A DNA stretch of 64,000 nt, taken from the NCBI GenBank assembly GCA_964036665.1, contig OZ038526.1, positions 1,860,001-1,924,000 of the forward strand, in the 5' to 3' direction. A program made the position numbers and the translations under genes. The DNA is from Gordius sp. MW1 (lineage: Eukaryota; Nematomorpha; Gordioida; Gordea; Gordiidae). Position 1 is the stretch's first letter. Each line of letters opens with the position of its first letter. Under the pieces are notes generated by a model. The model was not told the DNA's origin and did not search any database. It worked only from the letters and a program-made list of their open reading frames with translations. This document shows, in pieces, positions 49,926 through 61,763 of this stretch.

Positions 49926-50830
49926 TTTTTAACTTAAATTAGAACCATTTGTTAATTCCTCAGTCACTCCAAACTTTTACTTTATCCTCTAGAAATCTCA
50001 CCTCTAGAATCTGTAAGTTTATATTCTACCATTTTTTATAGAAGTAACATTTTTATCTTTACATATTAATATTTATATAATATTTATAGATGGTGCCTCT
50101 GCCTCAACTATAGCTCCTCAGTCACTGAAACTTGTACGTTGCCCTCTACCATCCTCACCTCTAGTATTGGTAATTTTATATTTGAACGTTTTTTATAGTA
50201 TGTGTAGATGGTGCCTCTGCCTTAACTACTGCTCCTCAGTCACTCCAAATTTCTATTTTACCCTCTAACATCCTCACCTCTAGAATTTGTAAGTTTGTAT
50301 TTGAACATTTTTAAAAAGTAACATTTTTATCTTTATATATTTACATTTTATATTATATTTGTAAGTGGTGCCTCTGCCTCAACTACTGCTCCTCAGTCAC
50401 TCCAAATTTCTCTAACATCCTCACCTCTAGAATTGGTAATTTTATATTTGAACATTTTTTATAGTATGTGTAGATGGTGCCTCTGCCTCAACTACTGCTC
50501 CTCAGTCACTCCAAATCTAACATCCTCACCTCTAGAATTTGAAAGTTTGTATTTGAACATTTTTAAAAAGTAACATTTTTATCTTTTATATTTACATTTT
50601 ATATTATATTTGTAAGTGGTGCCTCTGCCTCAACTACTGCTCCTCAGTCACTCCAAATTTCTTTACCATCTAACATCCTCACCTCTAGAATTTTTAAGTT
50701 TGTATTTGAACATTTATAAAAAGTAACATTCTTATCTTTATATATTAATATTTATAGATAGTGCCTCTGCCTCAACTACTGCTCCTCAGTCACTGCAAAC
50801 TTGTACGTTGCCCTCTACCATCCTCACCCA
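49926..50830. repeat. Tandem repeat array around GTGCCTCTGCCTCAAC
   Basis: At least six copies, at about 50092, 50210, 50368, 50476, 50619 and 50760, of a unit containing GTGCCTCTGCCTCAACTACT, GCTCCTCAGTCACT and CATCCTCACCTCTAGAA, with a partial copy before the first. Spacing varies between about 108 and 160 bp through length changes in the AT-rich part. Some copies have splice-like edges (TTTATAG before and GTAAGT after), others have lost them. Confidence 0.85.
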
Positions 50831-50899
50831 CTTCTACGCAAAATGTGGAAAGCTGGAAATACGGAAAACTAATCAAATGCATTGGCAATTTCGCAGAAT

Positions 50900-52310
50900 T
50901 GCGTCAAAAGAACTAAAACCAATATGTGTGTTTGGATCATTTAGTACTTTAGGTGTGATCACAAATAGTGTTCATTCATATGTATAATTATATTAAGGTA
51001 TTATATATATTTAAACTCATCTATATATTAATAGGTATATAAGCATTAAATATATACATTTATACTTAAGTAAGCACAATATATGATTATTATTATAGAT
51101 TTATACCTATATACTTAGCTACTTATACAGACACTTTAATAAATAATATTTTTAGTTGATTTGCAAATACAAATAAGTTGAAATGTGTTGCTTTATTACT
51201 TGTAAGAATCTAATTAAATCAGAATTTGTTAGCACTTCAAATGCAAAAACATAATTATGTCAAGCTTATTAATTGAAGGTAACTATCAAAAATAAAATGT
51301 TTAGATTTTGAAAGCAAAAATTTAATTGTGTCAAGCAGCAATCATTTTTCACATATTTATATGTTGTTTGTTACCTGAGGGGATCTATCTAAATACAAAT
51401 TCCTTAGCATTTTGTAAGCAAAAACCATATGTCAAGCAACAATAATTTTTTACAAACTTACAACCTTATGTTATATTACTTCAAGGGATCTATCTAAATC
51501 AAAAAATTTTGAAAGCAAAAACCTAATTATGTCAAGCAACAATCATTTTCACAAACTTATATGTTTTATATTACTTGAAGGAAAATATCTAAATTAAAAT
51601 ACTAAAACCAATTAAATGCTTTGACCATTTATCACCTTATGTGTGATCATATTCACATGTATAATTATATTAAGGTATTATATATATTTATACTTATGTA
51701 TATATTCTTAGATATATAAGCATTAAATATATACATTTACAGTTATATAAGCAAGTTATATGATTATAAATATAGATTTATATACTTACATCTATATAAT
51801 GACACTTTAATAAATAAATAGTAATACATGTAATATGTACGTATTATATAAGATTTTTAATTGAAATGCACAAATAAGTTTGAAATATGTTGCTTTATTA
51901 CTTGAAGAAATCTATCTAAATCAAAATTTGTTAGCATTTTAAAAACAAAAACTTAATTATGTCAAACTTATTAATTGAAGATAACTATCTAAATCAAAAT
52001 AGCGTTTTAAAAGCAAAAACCTAATTATGTCAAGCCAGAATCATTTTTCAGATACTTATATGCTGTTTTATTACTTGAAGAGAACTAAAATCAAAATATT
52101 TAGCATTTTAAAAGCAAAAACCTAATTATGTCAAGCAACAACCATTTTTCACAAACTTATATGCTGTTTTATTACTTGAAGAGAACTATCTAAATCAAAA
52201 TTTTTAGTATTTTAAAAGCAAAAACCTAATTATGTTAAGCAACAATCATTTTTCACAAACTTATATGTTTCAATTACTTGAAGGGAACTATCTAAGAGAA
52301 AGTAATTATG
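50900..52310. repeat. Higher-order tandem repeat
   Basis: A block of about 690 bp occurs twice (about 50905-51600 and 51600-52290). Each starts with ACTAAAACCAAT and a GTGTGATCA motif, runs through an AT-rich stretch with AAGCATTAAATATATACATT, then into short tandem units of about 105-130 bp containing AACCTAATTATGTCAAGCAA and TTTATTACTTGAAG. About nine short units are visible. No coding content. Confidence 0.8.
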
Positions 52311-52324
52311 TATTTTGAACCTAA

Positions 52325-52352
52325 AATGACTTAACCCTAACCCTAACCCTAC
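52325..52352. repeat. Short interstitial CCCTAA run
   Basis: AACCCTAACCCTAACCCTA: about three telomere-like units (CCCTAA, the complement of the animal telomere repeat TTAGGG). Similar short runs occur near 8995, 13360 and 16270. Confidence 0.7.
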
Positions 52353-52647
52353 AAAACCTGCCCTTGCGAGACCGAAATCACAATATGAAAACGTGAGTAA
52401 AAAATTATGTTTATTTCTTACTATTTGTGTTTTTCCGAATGCGAAAAACACAAATCGGCGCTTCGTTATTTTTTGGATCGAAGAAAATGGAATGTCAGAT
52501 CGCTTATACAGTACAAGAATTTGGATCGTGTAACATTGGTCTATCAGGCTGCGTTCTGATGTGAATAGGTGAGTTCTGGTAAGAATAGGTGAGTATAACT
52601 GATGAGTAATTAGCAATTGAGCATGTAGGAAATAGATATGAGAAATC

Positions 52648-53379
52648 GAGTGAGGGTCAAAGGAGCTCATCAGGAAAAAAAGGAGCACACTTTGTTTATT
52701 GAAAATAAATCAAGGCAAAACTATCAAACCTATTTCTAAGAAGAATTTGCACAAAGAAGGGTGTATTAATTTTAAAATAACCCTAACCAAATCAAGAAAT
52801 CAGTCCCTCATTTTTTTTAAAAAACATATCATCTCATAAAATGTCAATATACATCATGCAATTATATCACATGTATATAAACAAAATGATACAATAAAAT
52901 TTTTTCATACATGATTGACTTTTATTATAAGTATGAAAAAACATCAGGATAAATAAAATATGTAATTTTATAAATATCCATAGTTGGTATTTAAAAAATA
53001 TAAGTGCTAAATTATACAATAAAATCTTTCCATACATAAATGACTTTTATTATAAGTATAACATCAGGATAAGGTATTTGCTAAAACAATATGTTAAATT
53101 CTGATATACATGATGAGAAATGTTCCAATACAATCTTTATATATTCATATATTTACTTGTTATGATTTCACTAGGACATGTTAATATAAAATATTTTGTG
53201 CTAAGACAATTTGTTAAATTCTGATGAATAATATGAGATAAGTTCCAATAAATTCTCTAAAAATTTATGTATATATTACTTATTACCAATCCAAGTTCAC
53301 CATATCAAAAAACCCTGAGCAAATCTGAGCAATCATGACGAGTTTCGCTCCTATTTCTGTGCTCCTTTGAGCGGTTCCC
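52648..53379. mobile_element. 732-bp DNA element with perfect 8-bp target duplication
   Basis: The left terminus GAGTGAGGGTCAAAGGAGC pairs with the reverse complement of the right, GGGAACCGCTCAAAGGAGC. Both flanks read GAGAAATC. It shares terminal and internal DNA with the 229-bp element at 19443-19671, which looks like an internal-deletion form. No transposase frame was recognised. Confidence 0.8.
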
Positions 53380-53764
53380 GAGAAATCGAACAAAGGGTAT
53401 CTCTATAATACGAACCGAAGTTTCAAAACAACACTAATCTCGCCGAATCCAAAACACTACAAACCCGTAAGTTGTTTCTTAATTCGAGTGAGATAAAAAA
53501 AATAATTGGTAAGATTCGCCTGAAAGGCTACACTCTTTTTGCTCTTTCTTTAAATTCAATAAAAAAAATAAAGTAAAAGTTGAGTTAGGCATAGCAAAAG
53601 AAGACAGTCTATTAAAGAACAAGATTGGAAGAGGGATCAGGGACAGATTATGCGTGCGAAGTAGGATAATAAAAATAATTTTTATGCGACACTCCTACAG
53701 CACCTTAACTTCTTAGAGCCTAAAGCACCCATTATACTTCCATATAAACAAATAGGTAAATTTA

Positions 53765-54350
53765 ATGACAATAACTCCTGACTACATAATTGAAAGAAAA
53801 CAAAATAAATTAAAATTAAGGCTGTGGAAGTTAGCAACAATTTTAATGTTTATAGTTTTTATTGTTGTTATGATTAAGAAATTTAATATGCCAAGTTTTG
53901 AATATGTAACTACTAATAGTAACTATATAGCTGCAGTTTCAATAGAAGATATAATTTTTGAGGGTACAAAACGTAATAAAATATTGGAGAAAATCATTGA
54001 TGATGATAAGATTAATGCTCTAATTGTTAATGTTAGTTCTCCTGGTGGAACTGTGGTATATCAGAGAAAATTTACAATATACTCAGAAAAATGTCTACAA
54101 AAAAACCGGTGGTGATTGTTATAGGTACATTGGCAGCGAGTGGAGGATATTTGATATTATTAGGAGGGGATTACATAATTAGTCATAATGGAACAATTAC
54201 TGGTTCAATTGGTGTGATTTTCCAAACTCTAGAAGTAACAGATTTAGCAAAGACACTAGGTATTACCTACAATAATTTTAAATCTGGGGAATTAAAAGCT
54301 GCTCCTAATCCTAGTGAGAAAGTTACAGAAGCTGTTCGTCAAGCTATAAT
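53765..54350 (+). pseudogene. sppA: Bacterial signal peptide peptidase SppA, Rickettsiales-like, broken
   Basis: SppA is a bacterial inner-membrane serine protease that degrades cleaved signal peptides. The frame starts MTITPDYIIERKQNKLKLRL, then has one membrane span (LATILMFIVFIVVMIKKF) as in short bacterial SppA. INALIVNVSSPGGTV is the S49-family strand and SPGG turn. A frameshift near 54055-54065 shifts the rest: MSTKKPVVIVIGTLAASGGY, DYIISHNGTITGSIGVIF, FKSGELKAAPNPSEK. ASGGY holds the expected nucleophilic Ser, and the Lys in NFKSGELK is the expected base. Similarity stops at about 54350, leaving roughly two thirds of a usual SppA of about 300 residues. There are no introns, and bacterial residue blocks are well kept, which points to fairly recent transfer from a Rickettsiales-like symbiont. 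It is adjacent to a LINE fragment, which argues against simple contamination. Confidence 0.8.
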
Positions 54351-54354
54351 GTCT

Positions 54355-55020
54355 TGCTATTTCAACGGCTTTCGCTGCTCTCTTTGCCTCCTTATACTCT
54401 TTGCAATTCTCCGATTTTTTGATATATGTACAATCTAGATTTTTTTTTTCTTTCTATTAAAACCCTAATCAATTGATCCCATCACCATTGTTGCCTGTTC
54501 ATAGCTTTGCCTCCTTTAATCTGTCCTAGAACCCAAATTGCTGTTTTCTTTATGTCCTTAGTTGGCGTCTTTCAAACGTCGCAATCAAGAGTTAGGGGGC
54601 TTTTTAATGTTTTTTTTGTTCGTCGACGTATCCTTTAGCCTTGCATATCGAATTCGAGGTTCATAGACCATCCCTCTTTGAGGAAATACTCTTCTGTTAA
54701 GATCCATAACAAGGGGACGGTGTTGCCTGGCGATTTTTTCTTAGGGTATTACTTTGCAATCCTTGGTATCCAAAAGTCCTTTTGCCGCATGAGCAAATAG
54801 TTAATTTGACTAAAATGATTCCCACTTCTTTAAGTCACAATATGAGCTTTGCGTTTTTGAAATTAGGTATTGACGATCGCCATGTCGTACGCCTGGGATA
54901 CTTTGAGAAGTTTTTCTCCTTCTTTGTTCTTCAGACCATGCCCATAGCCTCCATGATTGCTTTCATACCCGAGACGATCTTTTCCTACATCAGCGTTAAA
55001 ATCCGCCCCAAATCTTGTAC
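54355..55020 (-). pseudogene. RTE-type LINE fragment (endonuclease and linker)
   Basis: The minus strand reads GADFNADVGKDRLGYESNHG, then GYGHGLKNKEGEKLLKVSQA, AIVNT, FQKRKAHIVT and SGNHFSQINYLLMRQKDFW. These are the C-terminal part of an AP-type endonuclease as in RTE/BovB LINEs (GDFNA..G, EG..LL.F, KR..HL.T, SQID). Further on, AIWVLGQIKGGK with MNRQQWW, and CKEYKEAKRAAKAVEI, match the linker before the reverse transcriptase. Several in-frame stops are present and the reverse transcriptase itself is missing. Its downstream end abuts the sppA relic. Confidence 0.75.
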
Positions 55021-56215
55021 ATTATAATAAAAACTTTAAGACATTATTCAAAAAACAAAGCCCTTGCAAGTCCGGCCCTTAGGTTTGACTCGTTTATAGG
55101 CCAACCAAAGGGCAGATTTTATTCAATAAACTTTGCCGACGCCAACTATATTGGCTTGAATAGAGATGGCTATGTCATGATCATCTGATTTCAGTTTACT
55201 AAACCATGAAGATTGTTAAATCTTAGTGGAATCTGATAAGTTTATTTGTTAAAAAGATTTTAGGTATGCTTTGCTTAAATATTATTTATAATTTGTATTT
55301 TATAATTAAGTTACTTAATAGTGGTGACACTGGTAGTTTCTTATGACAAGGAATCTAAAGTAAATTTAGTCAGGCATATTAAAGATTAGAATATTAAATT
55401 ATCAATTTTTTTATAACTATAATATATCTTTTAGCTTTTTCCTTCTTTATTTTAGGAGTTGAAGTAGTTTTTAGAGAAATTATTTAGAATTAAATTTTTT
55501 TCATTTTATCACACGCATTAGGGAAGGAAAATGTTGGTATAAATAGTCTTAAAATAATTAAGGCAATTATATACGTCTCAACAATCCGATTAATATCATT
55601 GATGTGTCACTATAATTAGCAAAGTAATTTATTTTTTTGTCATTTGGAGACTGGGGGGTTATATCGCCACTGATCTGAATTATTTTACCTCAAAAATATA
55701 GGAAATTTTAAAAATGAATGGATAGAATGATTTTTTTAAAAGGTGGAACGTTTGTCATAGTTAGTGCTGTTATAGTAAGAAAATGACACTGTTTTGAAAT
55801 TACTTCTTTTATTTGTCACAGGCTTATATATCGTAAAGAAACGGGCTTAGTTTACTATTAAGGAAGCAATATTATGATACGAGCGCCAACTTACTAAGAT
55901 GGCTAGAACAATACTTTGCATTCTCAATCCGGATATCGCTGTTGCAAAATCACCCATTGCCCCTTAATAGACGCACCTTAAATCCTTTCTTCTAGCCTTC
56001 ATTGTAGTATTCAAGCAGTGGAGCGGGGAGCGCTGTTTGGATGTTCTCAATATGGCTGCTGTTCCTTGCACCACTGACACTATATACCCATAATTAAGAA
56101 ATTATAAAAAATATTCTTAATGATGATCATACATAACGAATCTATAGGTTTTATAATTTTTTAGTCAGCATTGAAAATACACTCAGCATTTCAAATGTAA
56201 AGCTAAACATATTGT
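55021..56215. other. Intergenic
   Basis: AT-rich after a somewhat GC-richer first 170 bp, which may be the 5' continuation of the LINE in decayed form. No gene recognised. Confidence 0.3.
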
Positions 56216-58513
56216 GATCCATTTGCTTCCATTATAAATATATCATTCTTGGCGTTGAGATTAATTTTATTTTAACCTTAGATGGCACATCGCATACCGA
56301 AAATCGCTTTCCATTTCTCCATTTAAGCTCCTGCGAGAAAATTGCAGCGCGCTATCTACTACGTCGTAAATCAAGAGTAATGAAAGAGATCTCACTTCAT
56401 ATATATAGTAAAGATAAAATAGAAAAAACGGGGACGAACAGATAAGATGCCTTTTGAAAGATAAAGTGATAATTGATTTTGAAAGGCGGGGACGCGAGGT
56501 ACTGAGATTAAACTCGAGGGGGGGGGCGCTGAGTGAGAGTATGGCTCAATTTGTTAGATAAGGTCGAATTTTTTGCCTTCCTCAATGCGAAGATGTATAA
56601 AGAAAAGTAATGCCGAATATATAATCTTCAAACACAAAACTAAGGCAACGCGGGTGGTTGAAGTGGTTAAAGCATAATTTACACAAGGATCCCCCAAGTC
56701 TGGTCCATGCTGATAAAGTTTTAAGCAATATAGTTGTAAGCTGATCGCACATTCTTCCGCAAAATTTATGAGGTTATAATTTATTATAATATTCATAACA
56801 TGGGCATAGCCAGCATTGGAATTATGATTTAGGGAGGGGCAAAACAATGGTTTTTTGAAATTTTAGGCATAATGAAATTTCAGCTAATTTTATTTTATTT
56901 AGAGGGGGTCAACCGTCCCTCCTTGCCCCCCCCCCTGATTACTCCCGTGATTAATAATAAAATCATTAGAAATTAATCTTCTTTTTGATATTATTAGAAG
57001 ATCTATAATGGGAAGGTTTAAGGAGAAAATTCCATTAATTAAAATAACATTCAGGTCACTTAATGCAAAAAAGTTTAATTTTATCACTAACGGCGACTTG
57101 TTTTTTACATTTATAAATAAATGCAAATTTCAATAAAAAAATTTTTACAAGCAAAGATTTTCTGCTCTAATTGAAATTTAAACAATTTTATGAGTATCTT
57201 TTCACTCTCATCATCCGAATTTATTTTATTTATTTTACATCTTTTTGGAACAAAGTGCTGAAAGCGGAATTAAATCCGCTAGCTCTTGTTCAAAGACAAA
57301 ATCTATATTAACTAAGCCCCCACGCCCCTTATTTTATTTAAAATAAATAACTATCCTAAATTATAAGGCTTCAACTTCTCGGTCATCATCATATTAGCTC
57401 GGGTGTAAACAAACATTTTTTGCTATTTCAAACCTTGCGTATACCACGTGACAATTATAAAAAATAATTTAGATAAAACATTTAGAATATAAAAACACCT
57501 AGGATTAAGTATGCTTTCTCCTTAAACCATATTGTAGTAAAGCCATTGGTGATTTACAAAGCACGTTTATAGTTTAAGCCAAAACGCCAAAGGGGAACGT
57601 GCTTTGATGACATTTGAGAGGAATTAACACAGGATTTATTCTTTTATTTATCAAATTTAGTCTAAGGCTTTAGCACTGAAACGGCTTTAATTTTGTTAGT
57701 TAAAATGTGCCGGTGAAATTTTGTTAGAAGAGGTATCGTAAATTAATAACATTTTTTTGAACTACTATTATGTGTTTATGAAATGTCATAATTTCCAATG
57801 CCATTTAAACTCACGGTACAATTTGTTTTGAGGCCGCCGACTACTGACAAATTTATATGATTTTTGTCATCTATTTTAAGCCTTATCTTTATAATGAAGT
57901 CCAATTTATGCAAGAAAAAAATTTATGCACTAACGCCACTAATCGCTATTTTATACAGCAAATAATTTATACTTAAAAAAAATTATAAAAATGTTGTGGA
58001 AAGTAAAAAATTAAGACTTGAAAAAATTTGAAGAGAGACATTAAAAAGTCACCAGGCGTCTAGAAAATTGAAAAATCAATTAAGTGATTAATTATTCTAC
58101 GATGCTCAACCAAATAAAAGTGTTTTGAGATCTTGAACCTTGGCATTCAACAAAACCCTTGATTTATTCTTCTCACGTCTGAAATGGGTGTGCATTGTTC
58201 TTCCCTCACTCACAGCCAAACCACGTTATAAAAACTTTGATTTATGACTTTTGACCAGAGTAAAATATATTTTTTATGGGAATATGAAAAAAGTTCATTT
58301 GGAATAATTAATCATGATGTTAACCGGAATCTCCCTAACACCACAATGTAACTCCACCATTATTTGATATTTTTCAGATTTTATATAGTCTGAAAAATAC
58401 TGAATTTCAGCATTTAGTGGGGGTAATGTTCCTTGGAGAGGGTCAGCGAAATGGTCATTTTGCATAATGCTCGATTTAATTCAAATTAATGAGCACGCCC
58501 TTTTTACTAATGT
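56216..58513 (-). repeat. 2.3 kb duplicated block, right (inverted) copy
   Basis: Reverse complement of 787-3084 with abrupt ends. Differences seen include AATCAGG versus AAGCAGG near the MITE and a replaced patch at about 56568-56583. The flanking DNA is unrelated to the flanks of the left copy. Confidence 0.85.
56799..56949. mobile_element. hAT-type MITE inside duplicated block
   Basis: The counterpart of 2355-2507. Ends CATGGGCATAGCCAGC and CTGATTACTCCCGTG. Confidence 0.7.
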
Positions 58514-59398
58514 TAAAGTAAAGTTTCATAAAAAAATTTTGAATTGTTTACTTGGCACATTAATAAAATACTGAGCACATGTTATTATATTTAAATTTAT
58601 TACAAAGATTTTAAATAAAATCCATTAAATTATGACAAAATTGTTATTAATAATGTATTAAAAGGACATCTTTTTTAACTTTCTGATACTTTTTTAATCA
58701 AGACTCGACTCGAGGGTAGCTAATTTGTAATATCAGCTATCACACACGACCCCAAGGAATTTTTCTAAGTTTACCCATTAAAGATAAACGTCGTATATAT
58801 CATACGCAAGTGTACCATTTTGAATTAGTAAATTTGCACACCTAAAGACCTTTTGATATTAACAAATATAGTTTAAGATGTGATTAACCATACTAATGAA
58901 ACATTATTATTATTTTATTTACTAAATGACTTCCACATCTCTTTAAAGAAGTAGTACTTTATAAAATCGGAAAACACTGGACCCTCTTTAACTATTTGTT
59001 TAAAGTTTTCTACATAATAAACAATTACCTATTTATTTGATACATTCTATTTATTGAAATTTATCTATAAGATAATATATACTTTATAAAACTTTAGCGA
59101 AATTTTCATATTTATATATGCTTTTAAAGTTGAATTTATGATAATTCATACAGTAGGCAGATGGTCATTAAAACACTGCAGAAATAGGCGTTTCTTGTCA
59201 ATAAATAAGTAACTATTTGGACAAATATTCAAAAAATGGTTTCGGCTATTTTACCCCCTTGCTTGGGAGCTAATTTAAAAAATTATAATTATAAAACAAA
59301 ATAATGTAAAAATTTCAAAATATTATCATGTTGCCACCCCTCATTGGACCAGGAATTTGTAATATATGTAGAGAAAGTTGAAAATATTTGCATATATA
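58514..59398. other. Intergenic
   Basis: AT-rich, no gene or element recognised. Confidence 0.3.
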
Positions 59399-59870
59399 CA
59401 GGATAAGCCCATTAAATTTGGGTATACGCTTTTGTGCCTGAACAAGCCGAACAAGTATTGTTGCAGTTTCGAAGTGAATAAAAGATATGAAGATAGAAAA
59501 ATTGGTGTGCCATTGCTTTTTTTAAAGGAATGGCTAAGGCGTTGTCGATAGCCCAATGATAATTGACAACCAGTTCCATTATTTACCTTTATTATAAGAT
59601 CTGGCAAAGGAATAGGAAGAGTGTTGTTGATCTTTTTGATCAACTTCGTGAAGTCTATCGAATAAATACGCCATCAAAAATATTTGGTTGATAATAAGTT
59701 TTTGTTTGAACGTGTCTTTAGTCATTTTATGGCTACTTTTATCTAGAAAGAGATAATGATTTTCTTATTAGACTCTACCCAAAGAGTAACAATCTTCCTA
59801 CTCGCGACTTAAGTACACCACAAGTTAGGGCTATAATCATGCTCTAACCTATGCAGCGTGTACCACGAGA
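59399..59870 (+). pseudogene. Decayed piggyBac-like transposase fragment
   Basis: The forward frame from 59399 gives QDKPIKFGYTLLCLNKPNKY, then CCSFEVNKRYEDRK. This recalls the piggyBac KP.KWG.K.W.L.....GY...F..Y.G segment. Later frames give FHYLPLL.DLAKE (compare the FDNFFTS..LL..L block) and VDLFDQLREVYRINTPSK (compare VD.FDQL..YYR.DRKSKKWW). Stops and frame changes are frequent. No terminal repeats or TTAA-bounded ends were assigned. Confidence 0.5.
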
Positions 59871-61763
59871 TGATATACGATGACACGGAGGAACATACAT
59901 AAGATGCACCGCTTTTAATAGGCGTGATTATTGGTTTTAAATAAATAAATTATTAATCTATTGAATAAAAAAATATTATAATTTAGTTTTAATTGCTGAA
60001 TTTTTTTATATAAATGTTTAAAATACTCATATTAGGAAAATTTTTATGAAAGAATTTTTCTTCCAAACTTATAAAAATAGAATAAACATTGGGAATGGGG
60101 GGGGGGGGGGGGTTTATGGTCCATAGGAAAACTAAAATATTGATTTAGATTTCATTCATCTTAATATTTTAAATTATTACAAGAAGTGTTAGAAGATTAT
60201 AATTTGCTAACTACGTTTAATTTAAATTATTACATAGCGGGGCAAATATGAGTCTCCCAGCGTATGATATAAACGACGCTTTAAAAACTATAGTTACAAT
60301 TGTTTTTACGAAAAAAAATTTGCAGATGTTATTTTAGTATAAAATTAGTAAAAAATCTTGAATTTCAAGTTTTTCCATCGAGGGGTTCTATGTTCAGGTT
60401 TTAATGGGCTAAGCAGAAAATCAATGTGGAAATCGTTAAATGCAATACAATTTAGATCCATGGCTATATGCCTTTTAAAACCTTTATAATTCAAATAATA
60501 TATAAAAATTAATATATGACCTATACACAGCATACCTAATATAGCTTTCAAACTGCAGCACCCCCCCCCCCCCCGTCAATAAATATTTTTCCATTAAATT
60601 GCAAATTTTATTTTTAAGATTTGTTATATTCAACAACAACGTTTATTTCTAGAGAATAACATTTAAACTTTAATTTATTACTAATTAATAACCTTCTTAA
60701 TTCATTTTTTTTAATTTAGACATACTTTAACACAAACAAAAAATCTATCATCATATAAATCTTTAATTTGACAAAAATTGTAAAGCAGCCATATTTAATT
60801 TTAAAGAACCAATCAAAAATGGACACCACTTTCTTACGTCCCTTCTTATTGGTTAAAACAAATTTGTTCTAGAAGCCTTTTCATAACAAAAGATTTAAAA
60901 CCTTCTTTTCAGCCATTAATTTATTTTGCTCTCCAAAAATCATTTTTACGTCAAGCGCCTTGTAAGTTTTTTATTCTACTATAATAATTTATTTCATAAA
61001 ATTTCAAGTCAAATTTGTACTTTTATACATAAAAAACATTTTTTTTAATTTAAAGTCTAAAATTGATTATTTTGCCTTAAAATTTGCTTTTATATATACA
61101 CAATCTACAAAATTTTGTTAAATAAAGCAGCTAATATTAAATTTATAATCATTGATTAATATATTCACTGCGCCTTGCTCTATAAAGTTTTATTAACTTA
61201 GGGTCAAAAAAATTTTTTTTAACAATAATTGCAAATTTGGTACTATTGATCATAAAAATTATATATAAAATATTAATATAAAACATTCCATTGAAAAAGT
61301 ATGTCTGAACGTTTACGGTTCCATTTGTAGATATTAGGCTCAAACCTGATAATAAATTAATTAAATTTAAATATATTTGTTTGTATGAATTCTGAATATA
61401 AGAAAAAAATAAGAGAAAAATTAGTTTAGAGCTAATAACTAACTATTAAAAATTATAGATCCATTCCAAAGATAAGAAGGGTTTTAGATTTTTGTTATAT
61501 TGCAATCAATCCAATTTTAAGTTAAAATCAATAAAAAGTAATTTTATAGGAAAACAAGTATTGGTTATAATAAAGTATCAAATAAAAAATAGGGCATTCT
61601 TTCAAGAAATATTTTATATTATTTGAAAGATTTTCTGATCGTGATATTAATTTTTTCTTCCAGATTTAAATTAAATATGTTGAATTTTGAATACTAAGTT
61701 TTATATGAAGCGAGTATGTAAACGAATGAATATATAAAAATAGAACGTCTGCTTTTTAAGAAT
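59871..61763. other. Intergenic with G and C homopolymers
   Basis: AT-rich, with a G run at about 60098-60112 and a C run at about 60560-60574. No gene recognised; the open frame at 60345-60551 (-) has no recognisable product. Confidence 0.3.

Noticed and set aside
55040-55188. Short forward frame containing RFYSINFADANYIGLNRDGY
   Set aside because: Not recognised, no start or splice sites, and next to a decayed minus-strand LINE that may account for the base composition.
787-58513. A giant 58 kb transposon with 2.3 kb terminal inverted repeats
   Set aside because: The interval holds unrelated, intact host genes (RPUSD2, POLE2, BOLA1, collagen), and the block ends show no matching target duplication.
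60098-60574. G run and C run as ends of an element
   Set aside because: Similarity does not extend beyond the homopolymers, and there is no target duplication.
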